This document shows positions 42,605 through 52,870 of a stretch of 64,000 bases of DNA, one piece after another. A program made the position numbers and the translations under genes. Numbering within the stretch: position 1 is the stretch's first letter; every line of letters starts with the position of its first letter. The notes beneath the pieces were generated by a model. The model was not told where the DNA came from, ran no database searches, and saw only the letters and a list, made by a program, of their open reading frames with translations. Source of the stretch: Aureobasidium sp. EXF-3400 (Eukaryota; Ascomycota; Dothideomycetes; Dothideales; Saccotheciaceae); the NCBI GenBank assembly GCA_024195585.1, contig SWBL01000050.1:62001-126000 (forward strand). The letters are read 5' to 3'.

Positions 42605-43753
42605 CTACTGCAAGTCCAAAACGACTCTTCCCTGGATCTTACCCTTGTCCATTTCCTCAAAGATACCAGTCAAGTCATCCATCTTTGCAGTTCTGAAATG
42701 CGTCTTGATGATACCTCTGGCAGCCAGATCCAAAGTCTCAATCGCCTCCTTTCGGTTTCCTACCGCAGAACCAACCACTCTCTGTTCCTTTGCTACCATG
42801 ACTTGAGGGAAACAAGTGGCAATAGGTTGTAGCTCGCCTTCAGGCAAACCCACACAAACCAATGTACCACCGAACTTCAACAACTGCATCCCAGAAGCAT
42901 AAGCACCATTTGCTGCTGTCAACACCAACACTGCTTGAGCACCAAGCCCTCCAGTGAGAGCTTGTACGTCAGCAGCAACGTCGGAGGAGGTTGTGTGGTC
43001 GATAAAATGTTCGGCGCCGGATTGAAGGACCAGGTCTTTCTTGCTGCCGTGATCGATACCAATGATACGCATACCCATGCCTCGGGCACCCATTTGAGTG
43101 GCGATGTGGCCGAGGCCGCCGCCTGCGCCGAGGAGGACTACAAAGTCGCCGGATTGAGCGGTGGATTTGCGGAAGGCGGAGTAGACTGTTACACCTGCGC
43201 AGAGCCTGTGTTTTCTGTCAGATCGTGGGTTCCTCAAAGGTAGAGAGGTGGAAGGGGAAGAAAGAACTTACATAGGAGCAGCAGCAGCAGAGTCCAATTC
43301 ATCAGGAATAGGAGTAACGTAATCTGCAGGTCCCAACACATATTGTTGATATGTACCAGGTGTATAATACCCAGAAACCTTTTGATTGAAACACACACCA
43401 TCATGGCCACTCAAACACGCAGGGCATCCACCACAAATGCCACTGATCCATTTCACACCTACCCTCTGGCCTACTTTGACAGCAGCGTTCTCAGTGCCGG
43501 GACCCATGGCGACGATTTTGCCTACACCTTCGTGGCCACCCACTTGACCGGGTTGGGTGGGGTGAGGGAGGGCTTTCCAGGAGTTGGTCATGATACCGAG
43601 ATCTGAGTGGCAGACGCCTGAGTGGGTGAGGTTGATGAGGACTTCGCCGGGGCCGGGGGTGGGTGTGTCGAGTTCGACTACTTTTGTGCTGATGGTGCCG
43701 GGGTTGTCGTAGATGACTGCTTTGTATTTCTTGGGGATATCTGGAGAAGACAT
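42605..43753 (-). CDS. Zinc alcohol dehydrogenase, yeast ADH1 class
   Basis: Exons 43753-43272 and 43205-42605, intron 66 nt, 360 residues. It is a medium-chain NAD(P)-dependent dehydrogenase oxidising primary alcohols or reducing aldehydes. The catalytic zinc site is formed by SGVCHSDLG and GGHEGVGKIVAMGPG. The structural zinc site is ICGGCPACLSGHDGVCFNQ (four Cys). The nucleotide fold has LLGAGGGLGHIATQMGARGM, followed by IGIDHGSKKDLVLQSGAEHF; the Asp after the second strand (IGID) favours NAD. The sequence after WISGICG and the 'LCAGVTVYSAFRKS' region match yeast-type tetrameric ADHs. Its substrate could be ethanol or a longer alcohol. Confidence 0.94.
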
Positions 43754-44547
43754 TTTTGCTGAGGTTGTGAAGATTGGGCTTGTGAGATTGAGTGTATAGA
43801 GTGTTTAGACAGTCGTGAGATGTATGTTTGGCTATTGAAGTGTAGGAAAAAGAAGTTGAAGATGGCTTTTCGAACGAACTACTGCAGGTAGATAAGCATG
43901 GCTCTATGATTTACCGACCCTTGTCTCGTTTTGGGCTGACGACTGCCTTCTCCTCATCTTATGCTTCCTTCGCCGAGGCACAATTGATAGACAAGATTGA
44001 CGACCGAGCTGTTGTTTGGCTTGATATGGAGACAAGGTCAATAGTGGGGCAAGTTGCGGGGTAGATGGCTGATGGTGGCTGTTCAGGGAGGGGCAGCCGG
44101 ATATGGGGGAAGGTCAGACGATGTGATTATGCTTTTCGTTCATGTGAAACGCGGCAGAGAGAAGAGGAGAGATGGTTCTTTGAACTTGACAAGGCTTCGT
44201 TGCTTGATTTGCCGTGTTCGCCATGCATGAGTCTTCGTTCAATACAGTGCTTCTGACTGCCGAAGTTGTCCAGACCCATTTCCCTCGTGTGCTGAAGCTT
44301 GTAATTTCTTGTGTATTGTTATAGTCCTACGCGTTACAGAATTTTGCACATAGGGAGGATGAAATTATAGCATTGAATCAATATCTCTCTCACGGACAAG
44401 TGGTCTAGATTCTACCTAAGAAAGTGCTGAACAGGTTGCAGCTCGAGAGATAATATGTTCGATAGGTTTGGGTTCGGAGTATAGAGAGGTCAATCAGCGC
44501 TTGCAAGATACGTTTTCCGGGCATACTGTACTCGAATGGCTCGATCC
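43754..44547. other. Intergenic region
   Basis: About 0.8 kb: promoter of the ADH gene (minus) and the 3' end of the orphan gene at 44548 (minus). Nothing else can be supported. Confidence 0.45.
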
Positions 44548-45603
44548 TCAACTTTTATGCATTCTGGCAGACCTACTGCGTGTCATGATCATGTTGCTAT
44601 GATCATCAACTGTTTTTTTAGAACGCTTCATGAGGAGCGCAGCTTTTCGTTGTTTGCGTGCTTGCTTTTTTTGTTTTCTGTTTGGCTTCTTGTTTGGAGG
44701 CCGGTCCTTTGGTGTGGTCTTTGACTCTTGCAACGGTGCTGCTGGAGCTTCATCGGGGAACATCTCATACCATTCCTGCTCCTCGATATATCTCACAAAG
44801 CGATACGACTCGGAAGTTGCCTCCAGGTACGGCCAGAATTCTTTGGTTATCACAAATGTCACTGTAGATCCTTCATCGGCTGGAGCTTCACTGATGAATT
44901 CAAGGGGGAGGCCTCTTGTGATGCGACGTGTATCCACATCTCTCCATGAAAACTGAGCAGATCTCTGTTCCAAAGGGATGAGGGGATTTGCTTGCATCAG
45001 CCTAGAAAAACAGTCATTGCTCAGCTGTACGGTGAACATGACTTTTGGAAAAGTTTCGCATCGGTAGGGCATGCAATGCGAACCGTCGACCATACTCCGT
45101 AACACTCTTTCAAGATCTTCTTGCAACTGTTCTTCCCGTAGAGGGACTTCGTTGATGCGTTTTGCTGCTCGATTCAAGAGGTGTGTCATTTGCGGATCTC
45201 CGACAACATTATTCTCGGCAACTTTACTTAGGAAGGTGATGTGTCGAGACACCTCTGTTTCCCGAAGAGTTTTCCAGACAACGATAGGCAGCGTAAAAGT
45301 TATGACCATGTTCTCTCTGTTTGGATAGGTGCGATGAGCGGTGATGATGTCCGCACCGTGGAAACATCCTTCGATCTGATGTTGTTGCAATCTTATTGGT
45401 GCGTAAAAGTCTTCGAGCCATTTGGCGATGACAGCTGGAGGAGGGAGGTGCAAGCATGTTGTCAGCATTGCGAAAGAGCGTTCGTTGCCACAGTCCTGCT
45501 CGGACACTGCGATGCAGGCTTGACGCAACGCTTGCACGAAAGCATCGGAACTGAGAGCCTGTGTTGATGTGCCTTCTGTGGCAGCTATCGAATGTTCGGA
45601 CAT
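44548..45603 (-). CDS. Orphan protein with lysine/arginine-rich tail (351 aa)
   Basis: Single exon from the ATG at 45603 (MSEHSIAATEGTSTQALSSD); an upstream in-frame start at 45708 is possible but would begin in promoter-like sequence. The body (about 20-260) is mixed helix and strand without a known motif: HLPPPAVIAKWLEDFYAPIR, NMVITFTLPIVVWKTLRETE, FPKVMFTVQLSNDCFSRLMQ, TVTFVITKEFWPYLEATSES. The two 'F-T-[LV]-x-[IL]' strands and 'FxPYL' suggest a repeated fold. The tail KKPNRKQKKQARKQRKAALL is very basic and could be a nuclear or nucleolar signal. I do not recognise the family. Nothing in the neighbourhood points to a role. Confidence 0.7.
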   Translation of the reverse strand: MSEHSIAATEGTSTQALSSDAFVQALRQACIAVSEQDCGNERSFAMLTTCLHLPPPAVIAKWLEDFYAPIRLQQHQIEGCFHGADIITAHRTYPNRENMVITFTLPIVVWKTLRETEVSRHITFLSKVAENNVVGDPQMTHLLNRAAKRINEVPLREEQLQEDLERVLRSMVDGSHCMPYRCETFPKVMFTVQLSNDCFSRLMQANPLIPLEQRSAQFSWRDVDTRRITRGLPLEFISEAPADEGSTVTFVITKEFWPYLEATSESYRFVRYIEEQEWYEMFPDEAPAAPLQESKTTPKDRPPNKKPNRKQKKQARKQRKAALLMKRSKKTVDDHSNMIMTRSRSARMHKS

Positions 45604-46362
45604 AGTGGGAAAGATAGAAATACAGAGTAAACGCGTAGTCGAGAGAGAGCAGCGAAAGAAGTCACGAATGACAGTGCAGCTTTTATTATCACCCGTGAGA
45701 TTATTCACTCATTCTCACTCTCGACAAGGTCAGCTTGCAATATTCCGCGTCGGGTTTGCTTTGTTTGCAGGCATAAGAATCTCGTGAGGGGTTGTCGGAG
45801 TATCGATGAGTCGGATTAGAATACAGTAGTACATGTCGAGTATATGCGAGTTGAACATGTTTGCTGTCACGCGGGCTATGCCAATATATCATGCAGCGTT
45901 ATTGACAAACTCTCCAAGCCAACCCGAGTGGACACACGAGTCGAGTTTGCTCTGTTTGCAAAGGATCTCAAAATCCTATAAATCTCGCCACCCCGCGCGC
46001 TCAATCCAAGTCTTTTTTCTCCAAAGTTTTTAGAAACCGGACAATTTGACTTGATCGCCCTATACACCGTGGGCTATTGAGCTGAACATCTGGTGAGAAG
46101 AAATTCTGGACATATAAAGAAGCGGCGCTCCAACCAATTGGGCCTTGTCTCCCGTTATTGTTCGACAGCTCATCATTTTTACCTTTGTCTTTCAGTTCAT
46201 CGCGATGAACTGATTGTGAGGTTGAGTCCACGTGACAATGGCTAGGACTTTGCCAAACGTTTAGAGACCCTGGACACTCATCCATCACTGTACATACCTA
46301 CCTACCTACCTACGATATCGAAAACGAAGAACACATTGTCACTCGAACATCGCTTGCCACTC
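45604..46362. promoter_or_regulatory. Divergent intergenic region
   Basis: This lies between the orphan gene (minus) and the F-box-like gene (plus). A (ctac)n microsatellite of about four units stands at 46296-46313, within the leader of the downstream gene. Two copies of 'gtcgggtttgctttgtttgc / gtcgagtttgctctgtttgc' at about 45750-45769 and 45939-45958 form a 190-bp spaced direct repeat. Confidence 0.45.
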
Positions 46363-47335
46363 ATGGATTCAGTCGCGTCGTCGTCATCGTCTTCGGACCC
46401 TCCTACCAAGAAGCCCTTTCCCTTCTTCGAACTTCCTTCGGAACTGCGCATCAAGATATACCAATACGTGTTGTTCATCGAACATGGAAAGGGTGTTGTA
46501 GATCTGGAACGAGACAATGACAGGAGAATTGCCCCACGATTGACATGCTTCCGCGCTTGTCGGCGTATGCACGATGAAGCCTACCCAATCTTCTATGGCT
46601 CGCCACAACAGCCATTCAGACTGTTTCCGATCGGTGGAAATGTGTACAAGACAAAGAAGCCCCTACTTGAGCTTCTCACGCCGACGTATCGCGCTGTTGT
46701 CAACACGATTGAGTTGCGCCTGGGACCAGGATGGGAAAGGGTAAGTCCAGCGCGATTCCTCTCTCCGGTGCAACAGTCTGTGGCCGCAATGATATGAAGT
46801 GTCTTGTACATTCTTTACCACACGTGTTACATGCTTGAGCATTCTGAGAGGTCGTATGACAGTGCATAGTGCTAACAACTATCTATTTCAGGTCCCTAAA
46901 TGTTGGCACACCGGTCCTTCACTAGGTCTCACTGATTGCGTCTCCCTCCGCACCGTCAAAGTCAACGTACAAGTAGATCCAACCGATGCATACTTCAAGG
47001 GACACCATGGAAAAGGCAATGACCAATACACATACATGAACCTATGCGCTGGCTGGCTACGGGACATCCTCAATCAGGCACCTAGTATTCGCAACGTCGA
47101 GATCGATGCATGGGAAGGAGTGGCCCTCGATTCGCCAATGCTCAATGCCCTCGCTACAGTAGTCCTGAGTGCCGACAAGAAGTTATCCTGGGGCCCAGAT
47201 CGGCTGAAAGAGATTGAGAAGCAAAGGCTGCACAAGGCGCGATGGGGATTCTCATGTGGTATGGAATCTCTGGACGAGTTGGAGGACCTTATGACAGCTA
47301 TGGTCATAGGAAGTCAACGGAGTAGCACATACTGA
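46363..47335 (+). CDS. F-box-like domain protein
   Basis: Exons 46363-46740 and 46892-47335 with a 151-nt intron (the longest placed in the window; branch-like gctaac); 273 residues. After a Ser-rich start, FPFFELPSELRIKIYQYVLF is the usual opening of fungal F-box-like proteins, followed by the typical 'LTCFRACRRMHDEAYPIFYG' and FRLFPIGGN. Exon 2 reads VSLRTVKVNVQVDPTDAYFK, a stretch in which these proteins often describe kinship to leucine-rich elements. Such proteins are presumed SCF adaptors, but few have known targets. It is an intact relative in type, though not obviously in sequence, of the broken F-box pieces at 5.7-7.4 kb. Confidence 0.8.
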
Positions 47336-48092
47336 TGCTGTGAATATGGGTTTGAAACAGCGACAGGCGTACGGCGAATGAGCATTTGTTTTCTGGGACT
47401 GTTTATCATCATGAGCATTGAGCGTCCACGTCCTTCTATTCAATCAATCGGTTCCCACACTCAATCAATCGCTCCTTTTCAAGCATCACAGACCCAGTGT
47501 TTCTCCATACGATATCCGGGACCGGCACCGGCAACGACCCCGTCTATGGAAGCTCCCTCGATCATACAGGCGAGTCAAGATCTGCTCGAGATACGAGCAA
47601 ACACGGCTTACAAAGCTGTTGGGTCTTTTTGGCGAGTCGTGAGTGACACAACGGCAAGCGGTGAACGTCGTGTAGACCGTGCGCCAATCGCCACATTTCG
47701 ACAGAACGCCTGCATTCCTCATATCCTGTCTCATTCTGTCACACACCAGTCGCGCAATGGCGTGGCCAGAGAGGACTCGAACATGGTCAATATTCGGTGA
47801 GAAACCGTGACAGTTTGTAGCATTATCGGCATAAACGCCTTTGCAGGCAGTTAAGCAGAAAAATATCAAACATGATGTCAGGCCGGAGTTAAGTTCTGAA
47901 ACCACCTACGACCGGCGGCCGAAATTCGAAAAGATGGCATTTGGAAGGGCATGGAGCAAGATAAACTTTCTAATCTCTAATCGGTTGCCTGTCAATATAT
48001 AGCAATCGCCCTTTCCTTTCTGTTGCTTGTTGTTCCTTCCTCTCATACTTCCTCTCTATCCCCCTCTCCCACAATACTACACATCACACATC
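47336..48092. promoter_or_regulatory. Promoter region of the ADH6-type dehydrogenase
   Basis: About 750 bp between two plus-strand genes. The dehydrogenase has a strong core promoter: TATATAG at 47996-48002, 91 bp before the ATG, then a CT-rich tract (about 48010-48075) and a CA-rich leader, the pattern of highly expressed fungal genes. Tandem 'caatcaatcg' words occur near 47444-47470. No gene is supported in the rest. Confidence 0.55.
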
Positions 48093-49221
48093 ATGTCTAC
48101 TGAGCAAATCCCCGAAAAGTTCTCTGGCTGGTTGGGCCATGAGCCTGAGGCTGCCAAGGGCAAGATGGTCTGGGGCGAGTTCGAGCCCAAGGTGCGTTTG
48201 TTCAAATCATTGGTGCTTGTCGACATGCACTAACACATCATGGTAGACCTTCGAGGAGACCGACGTCGATATCAAGATCTCCCACTGCGGTATCTGCGGT
48301 TCCGACATCCACATGCTTTCCTCCGGATGGGGACCTACTCCCTACCCTTGCTGCGTCGGCCACGAGATTGTCGGCAAGGCTGTCCGTGTTGGCAAGGAGG
48401 TCAAGAACATCAAGGTTGGCGACCGTGTCGGTGTCGGTGCCCAGGCCCAGTCCTGCCTCGAGTGCGTTGACTGCAAGGCTGGCAACATGACCTACTGCAA
48501 GAAGGCCGTCAACACCTACGGCTCCGTCTACCCCAACGGCAAGGACAAGTCATACGGCGGTTACTCCAACTACAACCGTACCCACGGTGCTTTCGTCGTC
48601 AAGATCCCCGAGAAGATTGAGTCTGCCGATGCAGCTCCCATGCTCTGCGGTGGTGTCACCGTCTACTCTCCTCTCGTCCGCAACGGCTGTGGTCCCGGCA
48701 AGACTGTCGGTATCGTCGGTGTTGGTGGTCTCGGTCACTTCGGTGTCCTCTTCGCCAAGGCCCTCGGTGCTGACCGTGTCGTTGGTATCTCCCGCAAGAA
48801 CGACAAGCGCGACGACGTCCTCAAGCTTGGTGCTGACAAGTACATCGCCACTGGTGAGGACAAGGACTGGGCCGCTGAGAACGCCCGTACCCTCGACCTG
48901 ATCATCTGCACCGTCTCCAGCGAGAAGATGCCCATGACTGAGTACCTCTCCCTCTTGAAGGTTGGCGGTACCTTCATCCAGGTTGGTGCTCCCGACGGTG
49001 GCAACCTTCCCCCAATCAACGCCTTCACTCTCATCACCAACGGCATCAAGGTCGGTGGCTCTCTCATCGGTACCCCTCAGGAGATTGAGGAGATGCTGGA
49101 ATTGGCCGCCGCCAAGTCAATTAAGCCATGGATCGAGGTTCGTCCCATGAAGGAGGCCAACCAGGCCATCATCGACTTCGAGAAGGGCATGCCCCGCTAC
49201 AGATTCGTCCTTGAGAACTAA
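48093..49221 (+). CDS. NADP-dependent alcohol dehydrogenase, ADH6/cinnamyl-alcohol type
   Basis: Exons 48093-48191 and 48247-49221, intron 55 nt, 357 residues. It is a zinc-dependent medium-chain enzyme that reduces aliphatic and aromatic aldehydes with NADPH. It reads HCGICGSDIHMLSSGWGPTP and GHEIVGKAVRVGKEVKNIKV (catalytic zinc), CLECVDCKAGNMTYCKKAVN (structural zinc), then VGIVGVGGLGHFGVLFAKAL and VVGISRKNDKRDDVLKLGAD, where Ser-Arg-Lys after the second strand fits NADP rather than NAD. The codon choice is extremely biased (nearly all Lys AAG and Ile ATC), so it is probably strongly expressed, in keeping with its TATA and CT-rich promoter. It differs in class from the ADH gene 4.3 kb upstream and is not a recent duplicate of it. 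Confidence 0.95.
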
Positions 49222-49983
49222 GCGTGTTCTCCATGTTGCTTGGAACCCTGAGAAGGGCATTATGAAAAGGTCCTGTTTAACGAATACCCCATATACTATA
49301 GACTTATAGACCGTAGTACGCTACGAATTGCATTGGCTTTTTGATGAAAGAATATTGTCTTGCTTCCCGTTCTCGTGCTTTCTTTTGTGAACTTTGTGAA
49401 AAGACGTACTCATATGACACCCCTAACTTGGTACATATACATGAATGTCGAGAGAGCCAATGTTAAGTTCATTCCTCAAGCGATGGTTTTACCAACGCGG
49501 TGGTTGTCAAATTGCGACAAGGTCTTGTTTTCTCAGATTCTCCAAGGCGAATGATTCAAGTGGCAATCTTCAGTCTCTTGAGTACATGAACACATGAAAG
49601 TTCTTCCATTACACAGGAATGATTTGTAGAGAGTACCGCTGTACGTACAAGGTGGATTTTTGAGAGTCGATTGCAAAGAATATGTCTTTTGTAAACAAAG
49701 ACAAGGTCACACCGTCGACAACAAACGCGGAGTTAAGAAGGAACCCCGACGCCACCCTCGCGTCTGCCTGGAAAGGTACAACATTCTTTTCTCTCACGTA
49801 CGGAAACAACTCCTGTGCCACAACACTTTCTTTCACTCACTGGCAGCCGGCTGCTTAGGCCTCTCGGTCCACATCACTCTCACCTTCTACGACTAGCTTC
49901 AATCAACACTCATTGTCACCCTCTAGTCAATTAAACATCACACACGCCTCACACCAATCTTCTCTCATACACGACACAACACC
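49222..49983. other. Intergenic region
   Basis: About 760 bp from the dehydrogenase stop to the RAD7 start. The last 100 bp form a CT/CA-rich leader for RAD7. The rest shows nothing I can name. Confidence 0.45.
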
Positions 49984-51913
49984 ATGTCTGGAAGACGCAA
50001 TGGTAACCGCATCCGTGGCCCGTCAGTAGCATCGCATTTCATCTCTCATTCAATAACTAACCATGTTCAGACAATCTGCCTTGACCGACTTCCTCTCTTC
50101 ACACAACATCTCAGCACAACAGATTCGCGATGACTACGAACGCCGCGTGCGTGAAGCCGCTCAACAAGAAAATGCCGGTGAAGGCACCTCGAACGCTCCT
50201 CCAGTACCCACCGATCCAGACGCCGAAGCCGCAGCCGCCCTAGCTGCAACAGAAGCTGCTGAAGCAGCCGAGGAAAAGTCAAGAAAGCGAAAGAGAAAGG
50301 AAGAGGCTGCTATCGAGAAGATCAAGAAAGCAAAGGGAGCAAAAGGTGGAAAGAAAAAGAAGAAGCCGGCCAACAGTGACGACGAGGATGACGAAGACTT
50401 TGACATTAGTAATGCCATGTACGTCAAGGCTCCTCCTATGCCTGGCCAATTCGAGAATTGCGAGATATGCAGCAAGCGTTTCACCGTCACGCCATACAGC
50501 AAGAGTGGTCCTGAAGGAGGTCTGGTCTGTACACCCTGCGGCAAGGATCTCGCCAAAGACGGAGACGCTGCGACAGGAAAGAAGGCAAGAAAGCCACCGG
50601 CTGGAAGAAAGAGACGTCAGGTTGAGAGCGAGCGTTTGAACGGTATTGCTGTCGGTGGAGCAAAGTCGTTGCAGCAGCTCTGCATTGAGAAGGTTGCACA
50701 GTACCACGAGGACGTCGATGAGCTTGGTGAACTACCAGAGCCTGTCATGTTGCGACTGGCCGAGATCTTCGCAAAGAAGCGCGTTCTGAACCCAAAGACA
50801 CTCAAACTCTTTGTGCGACCAGACTCTGATGCTGTCTGCATCCACGATGCTGCATATCTCGAGGTCGAAGATTACCAAGGCATCTGTGCTGTGGCTCCTG
50901 GACTCAAGAAGCTGGTCATCCGCAATGCTTGTCAGCTCAAGGATGAAGTTATCGAATACATGATGGAGAAGTGCGACTCGATCAACTTTATCCAGTTCTA
51001 CGCCGCCAACTTGGTGTCGGATGAAATGTGGTGCAAGCTTTTCCAGCGATACGGCAAGCAGCTCAAAGCAGTCAAGTTATCATGGCTGGACGCTTCGTTC
51101 ACCGACGACACTGTCCGCGAACTTGTTCAGAACTGCCCTGATCTCATCCGTCTCAAATTCAAGCTATGTCGCAAGCTCACTGAAGAGTCTATAATCGCTC
51201 TTGCTGGTCTGACTAATCTGGAGCGTCTCTCCTTGCAGACTGGTGTTCAGCCATCACCTGAGGCTGTCATCAATCTCGTCAAATCTGTCGGCCCCAAGTT
51301 GCGCACGCTCTCTTTCGAAGACTTCCTCGATCTCGATGATGCAGTCCTCGCCCAAATCAAAGAGTCCTGCAGCCTATTGGAGAAGTTCCGCCTGCAAATG
51401 AACGACGTTGCCAGTGATGCCGCCTACGCCAATCTGTTCACCAACTGGAAGAACCCACCTCTCACCTTTGTTGACCTCAGCGGTACCCGCGATGTCGACA
51501 ACAACAACCCTAAAGGACCTGAAGAAGCCATCGGTCTCGCTTCTGCTGGTTTCAAGGCTCTCATGGCACACTCTGGGTCAGCTCTTCGCACTCTCGACAT
51601 CGCCTCTTGCCGTCATATCAGTCTTGAAGCTTTCCTCGATGTGTTTGGCAGCGGCACAAAATTTCCCAATCTTGAGACCATCAACATCAGTTTCTGCAGT
51701 GCTGCTGATACCTCGGTCGTCGCTGGAGTCTTTCAGAGTTGTCCTTCCATTAAAAAGGTCATTGCCTTTGGCTGCTTCGATGTCACTGATGTGGTCGTGC
51801 CTCGTGGCATTGCGCTCATCGGAGCACCAAAGGCTCAAGATGCTATTGAGCAGATTGGTACCGGTATCGATGTTGCTGAAGCTCTAGGTCGCATGATCGA
51901 CGTCGGTGCTTAG
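49984..51913 (+). CDS. RAD7: DNA repair protein Rad7
   Basis: Exons 49984-50021 and 50071-51913, intron 49 nt (donor GTCAGT), 626 residues. Exon 1 codes MSGRRNGNRIRGP, and exon 2 continues QSALTDFLSSHNISAQQIRD, the conserved Rad7 N-terminus. A Lys-rich charged segment (EEKSRKRKRKEEAAIEKIKK) leads to a zinc-finger-like part CEICSKRFTVTPYSKSGPEG...CTPCGKDL (about 141-172). Leucine-rich repeats fill about 250-600 (CPDLIRLKFKLCRKLTEESI, LTNLERLSLQTGVQPSPEAV, LRTLDIASCRHISLEAFLDV). With the ATPase Rad16 it forms the complex that recognises damage in silent chromatin during global-genome excision repair and serves as an E3 ubiquitin ligase. Rad16 is not in the window. Confidence 0.93.
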
Positions 51914-52132
51914 GATGCCTCATGACCCGGCGTATTCTTATGACTTTAGGGGCTTTTTCATTTCTTTCTTTCTCAGCATTTTTACATTAGCATGGAGTTT
52001 CGGGGAATGCTACACAGGGAGGGCCAACACGGAAAATCGCACAAAGCGATCGCAAAATAATGCTTTTAGTTTCTTCTCACAAAAGCCATACAGTATTTTT
52101 AAGACCCCCATGTCTCAGGTCTCTATCTATCT
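51914..52132. other. RAD7 3' region
   Basis: AT-rich sequence after the RAD7 stop, probably containing its transcript end. No gene is seen. Confidence 0.4.
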
Positions 52133-52597
52133 CTAGCCGTGACAGCCGTGATGAACATTTGTGCAATCAACTAGACATTTTTGAATCTCCGAGATAGCCG
52201 GGCTGAGGTGATTGAAATACGAGATAATGTCCAGAACATGAGTGTAGGAAGCCAAAGACGTGATTGAAAGGATCCTTTGATCAATCCTAGCCTGAGCCCA
52301 AGCTATAACACCACCTGATCGATTTCCTGTTGATGTGGTTGGGTTTTTGACAGCTTGTTGATATCTTGGTGAACATGGTTCGAGCAAGATCGTCGCTACG
52401 TCACCAAAGCTTGTCCCTGCCGATCAGGGTCCACATGAACTTCCTTCCTCGAAAATGAGCGTGTCAACTCTCATGACTCTTGGTTTGTTGTATTGAAGTT
52501 GTTTTGCCAGAGCAGGCTCCAGAAGCTCATATTGAAATTGCTCTATCTTTACACGCAGTGATATTTCGCAGATTATGGAGTCCAAGCTGATGATCAT
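52133..52597 (-). CDS. Possible small orphan gene
   Basis: Two same-strand open pieces adjoin: 52597-52424 (from an ATG, reading MIISLDSIICEISLRVKIEQ and FQYELLEPALAKQLQYNKPR) and about 52400-52133 (reading SPRYQQAVKNPTTSTGNRSG and VLDIISYFNHLSPAISEIQK, ending CLVDCTNVHHGCHG). A candidate intron of about 39 nt (GTGGAC...GTAG, 52396-52434) would join them in frame, but is shorter than every other intron here. A TATA-like tatataac lies roughly 75 bp upstream of the ATG on the minus strand. Alternatively this is a relic with one frameshift. I do not recognise the family. Confidence 0.3.
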
Positions 52598-52870
52598 GAT
52601 CTCCTGATAGCGGGTTTTGGCTTCTTCCTTCTGCTATTTATGTTCGGATGGGGCGGCTCCGTTATATACGCGTCCGGATGGATTGAAGGGGCTCAACCTG
52701 TCGAAGGCGATATACGTGATTAGGGCATGATCCGATACTCATCTCTCTCCCCTCATTGTTTCTTGCAAGTCATGCTTTCTGTCGCAACAAACTTCTGCGT
52801 ATAGGGACAGATATCTTTTCCTCCCCAGGGTTTCATTCTATAAGGTCTGGCTACAATACACGCGATAACC
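52598..52870. promoter_or_regulatory. Promoter region of the aquaporin-like gene
   Basis: About 270 bp upstream of the ATG at 52871. On either strand there is a tatata element near 52662-52670 flanked by two copies of tccggatgg-like words (about 52635 and 52671). It may also serve the small minus-strand candidate gene. Confidence 0.35.

Noticed and set aside
47486..47905. Possible small Cys-rich secreted protein on the minus strand
   Set aside because: There is a hydrophobic start (SCLIFFCLTACKGVYA) and several cysteines, but no ATG precedes it, the only start is GTG, and the C-terminal third is low-quality Arg-rich sequence.
50161..50707. Antisense frames over RAD7
   Set aside because: Shadows of Lys/Glu-rich and Ala-rich coding sequence.
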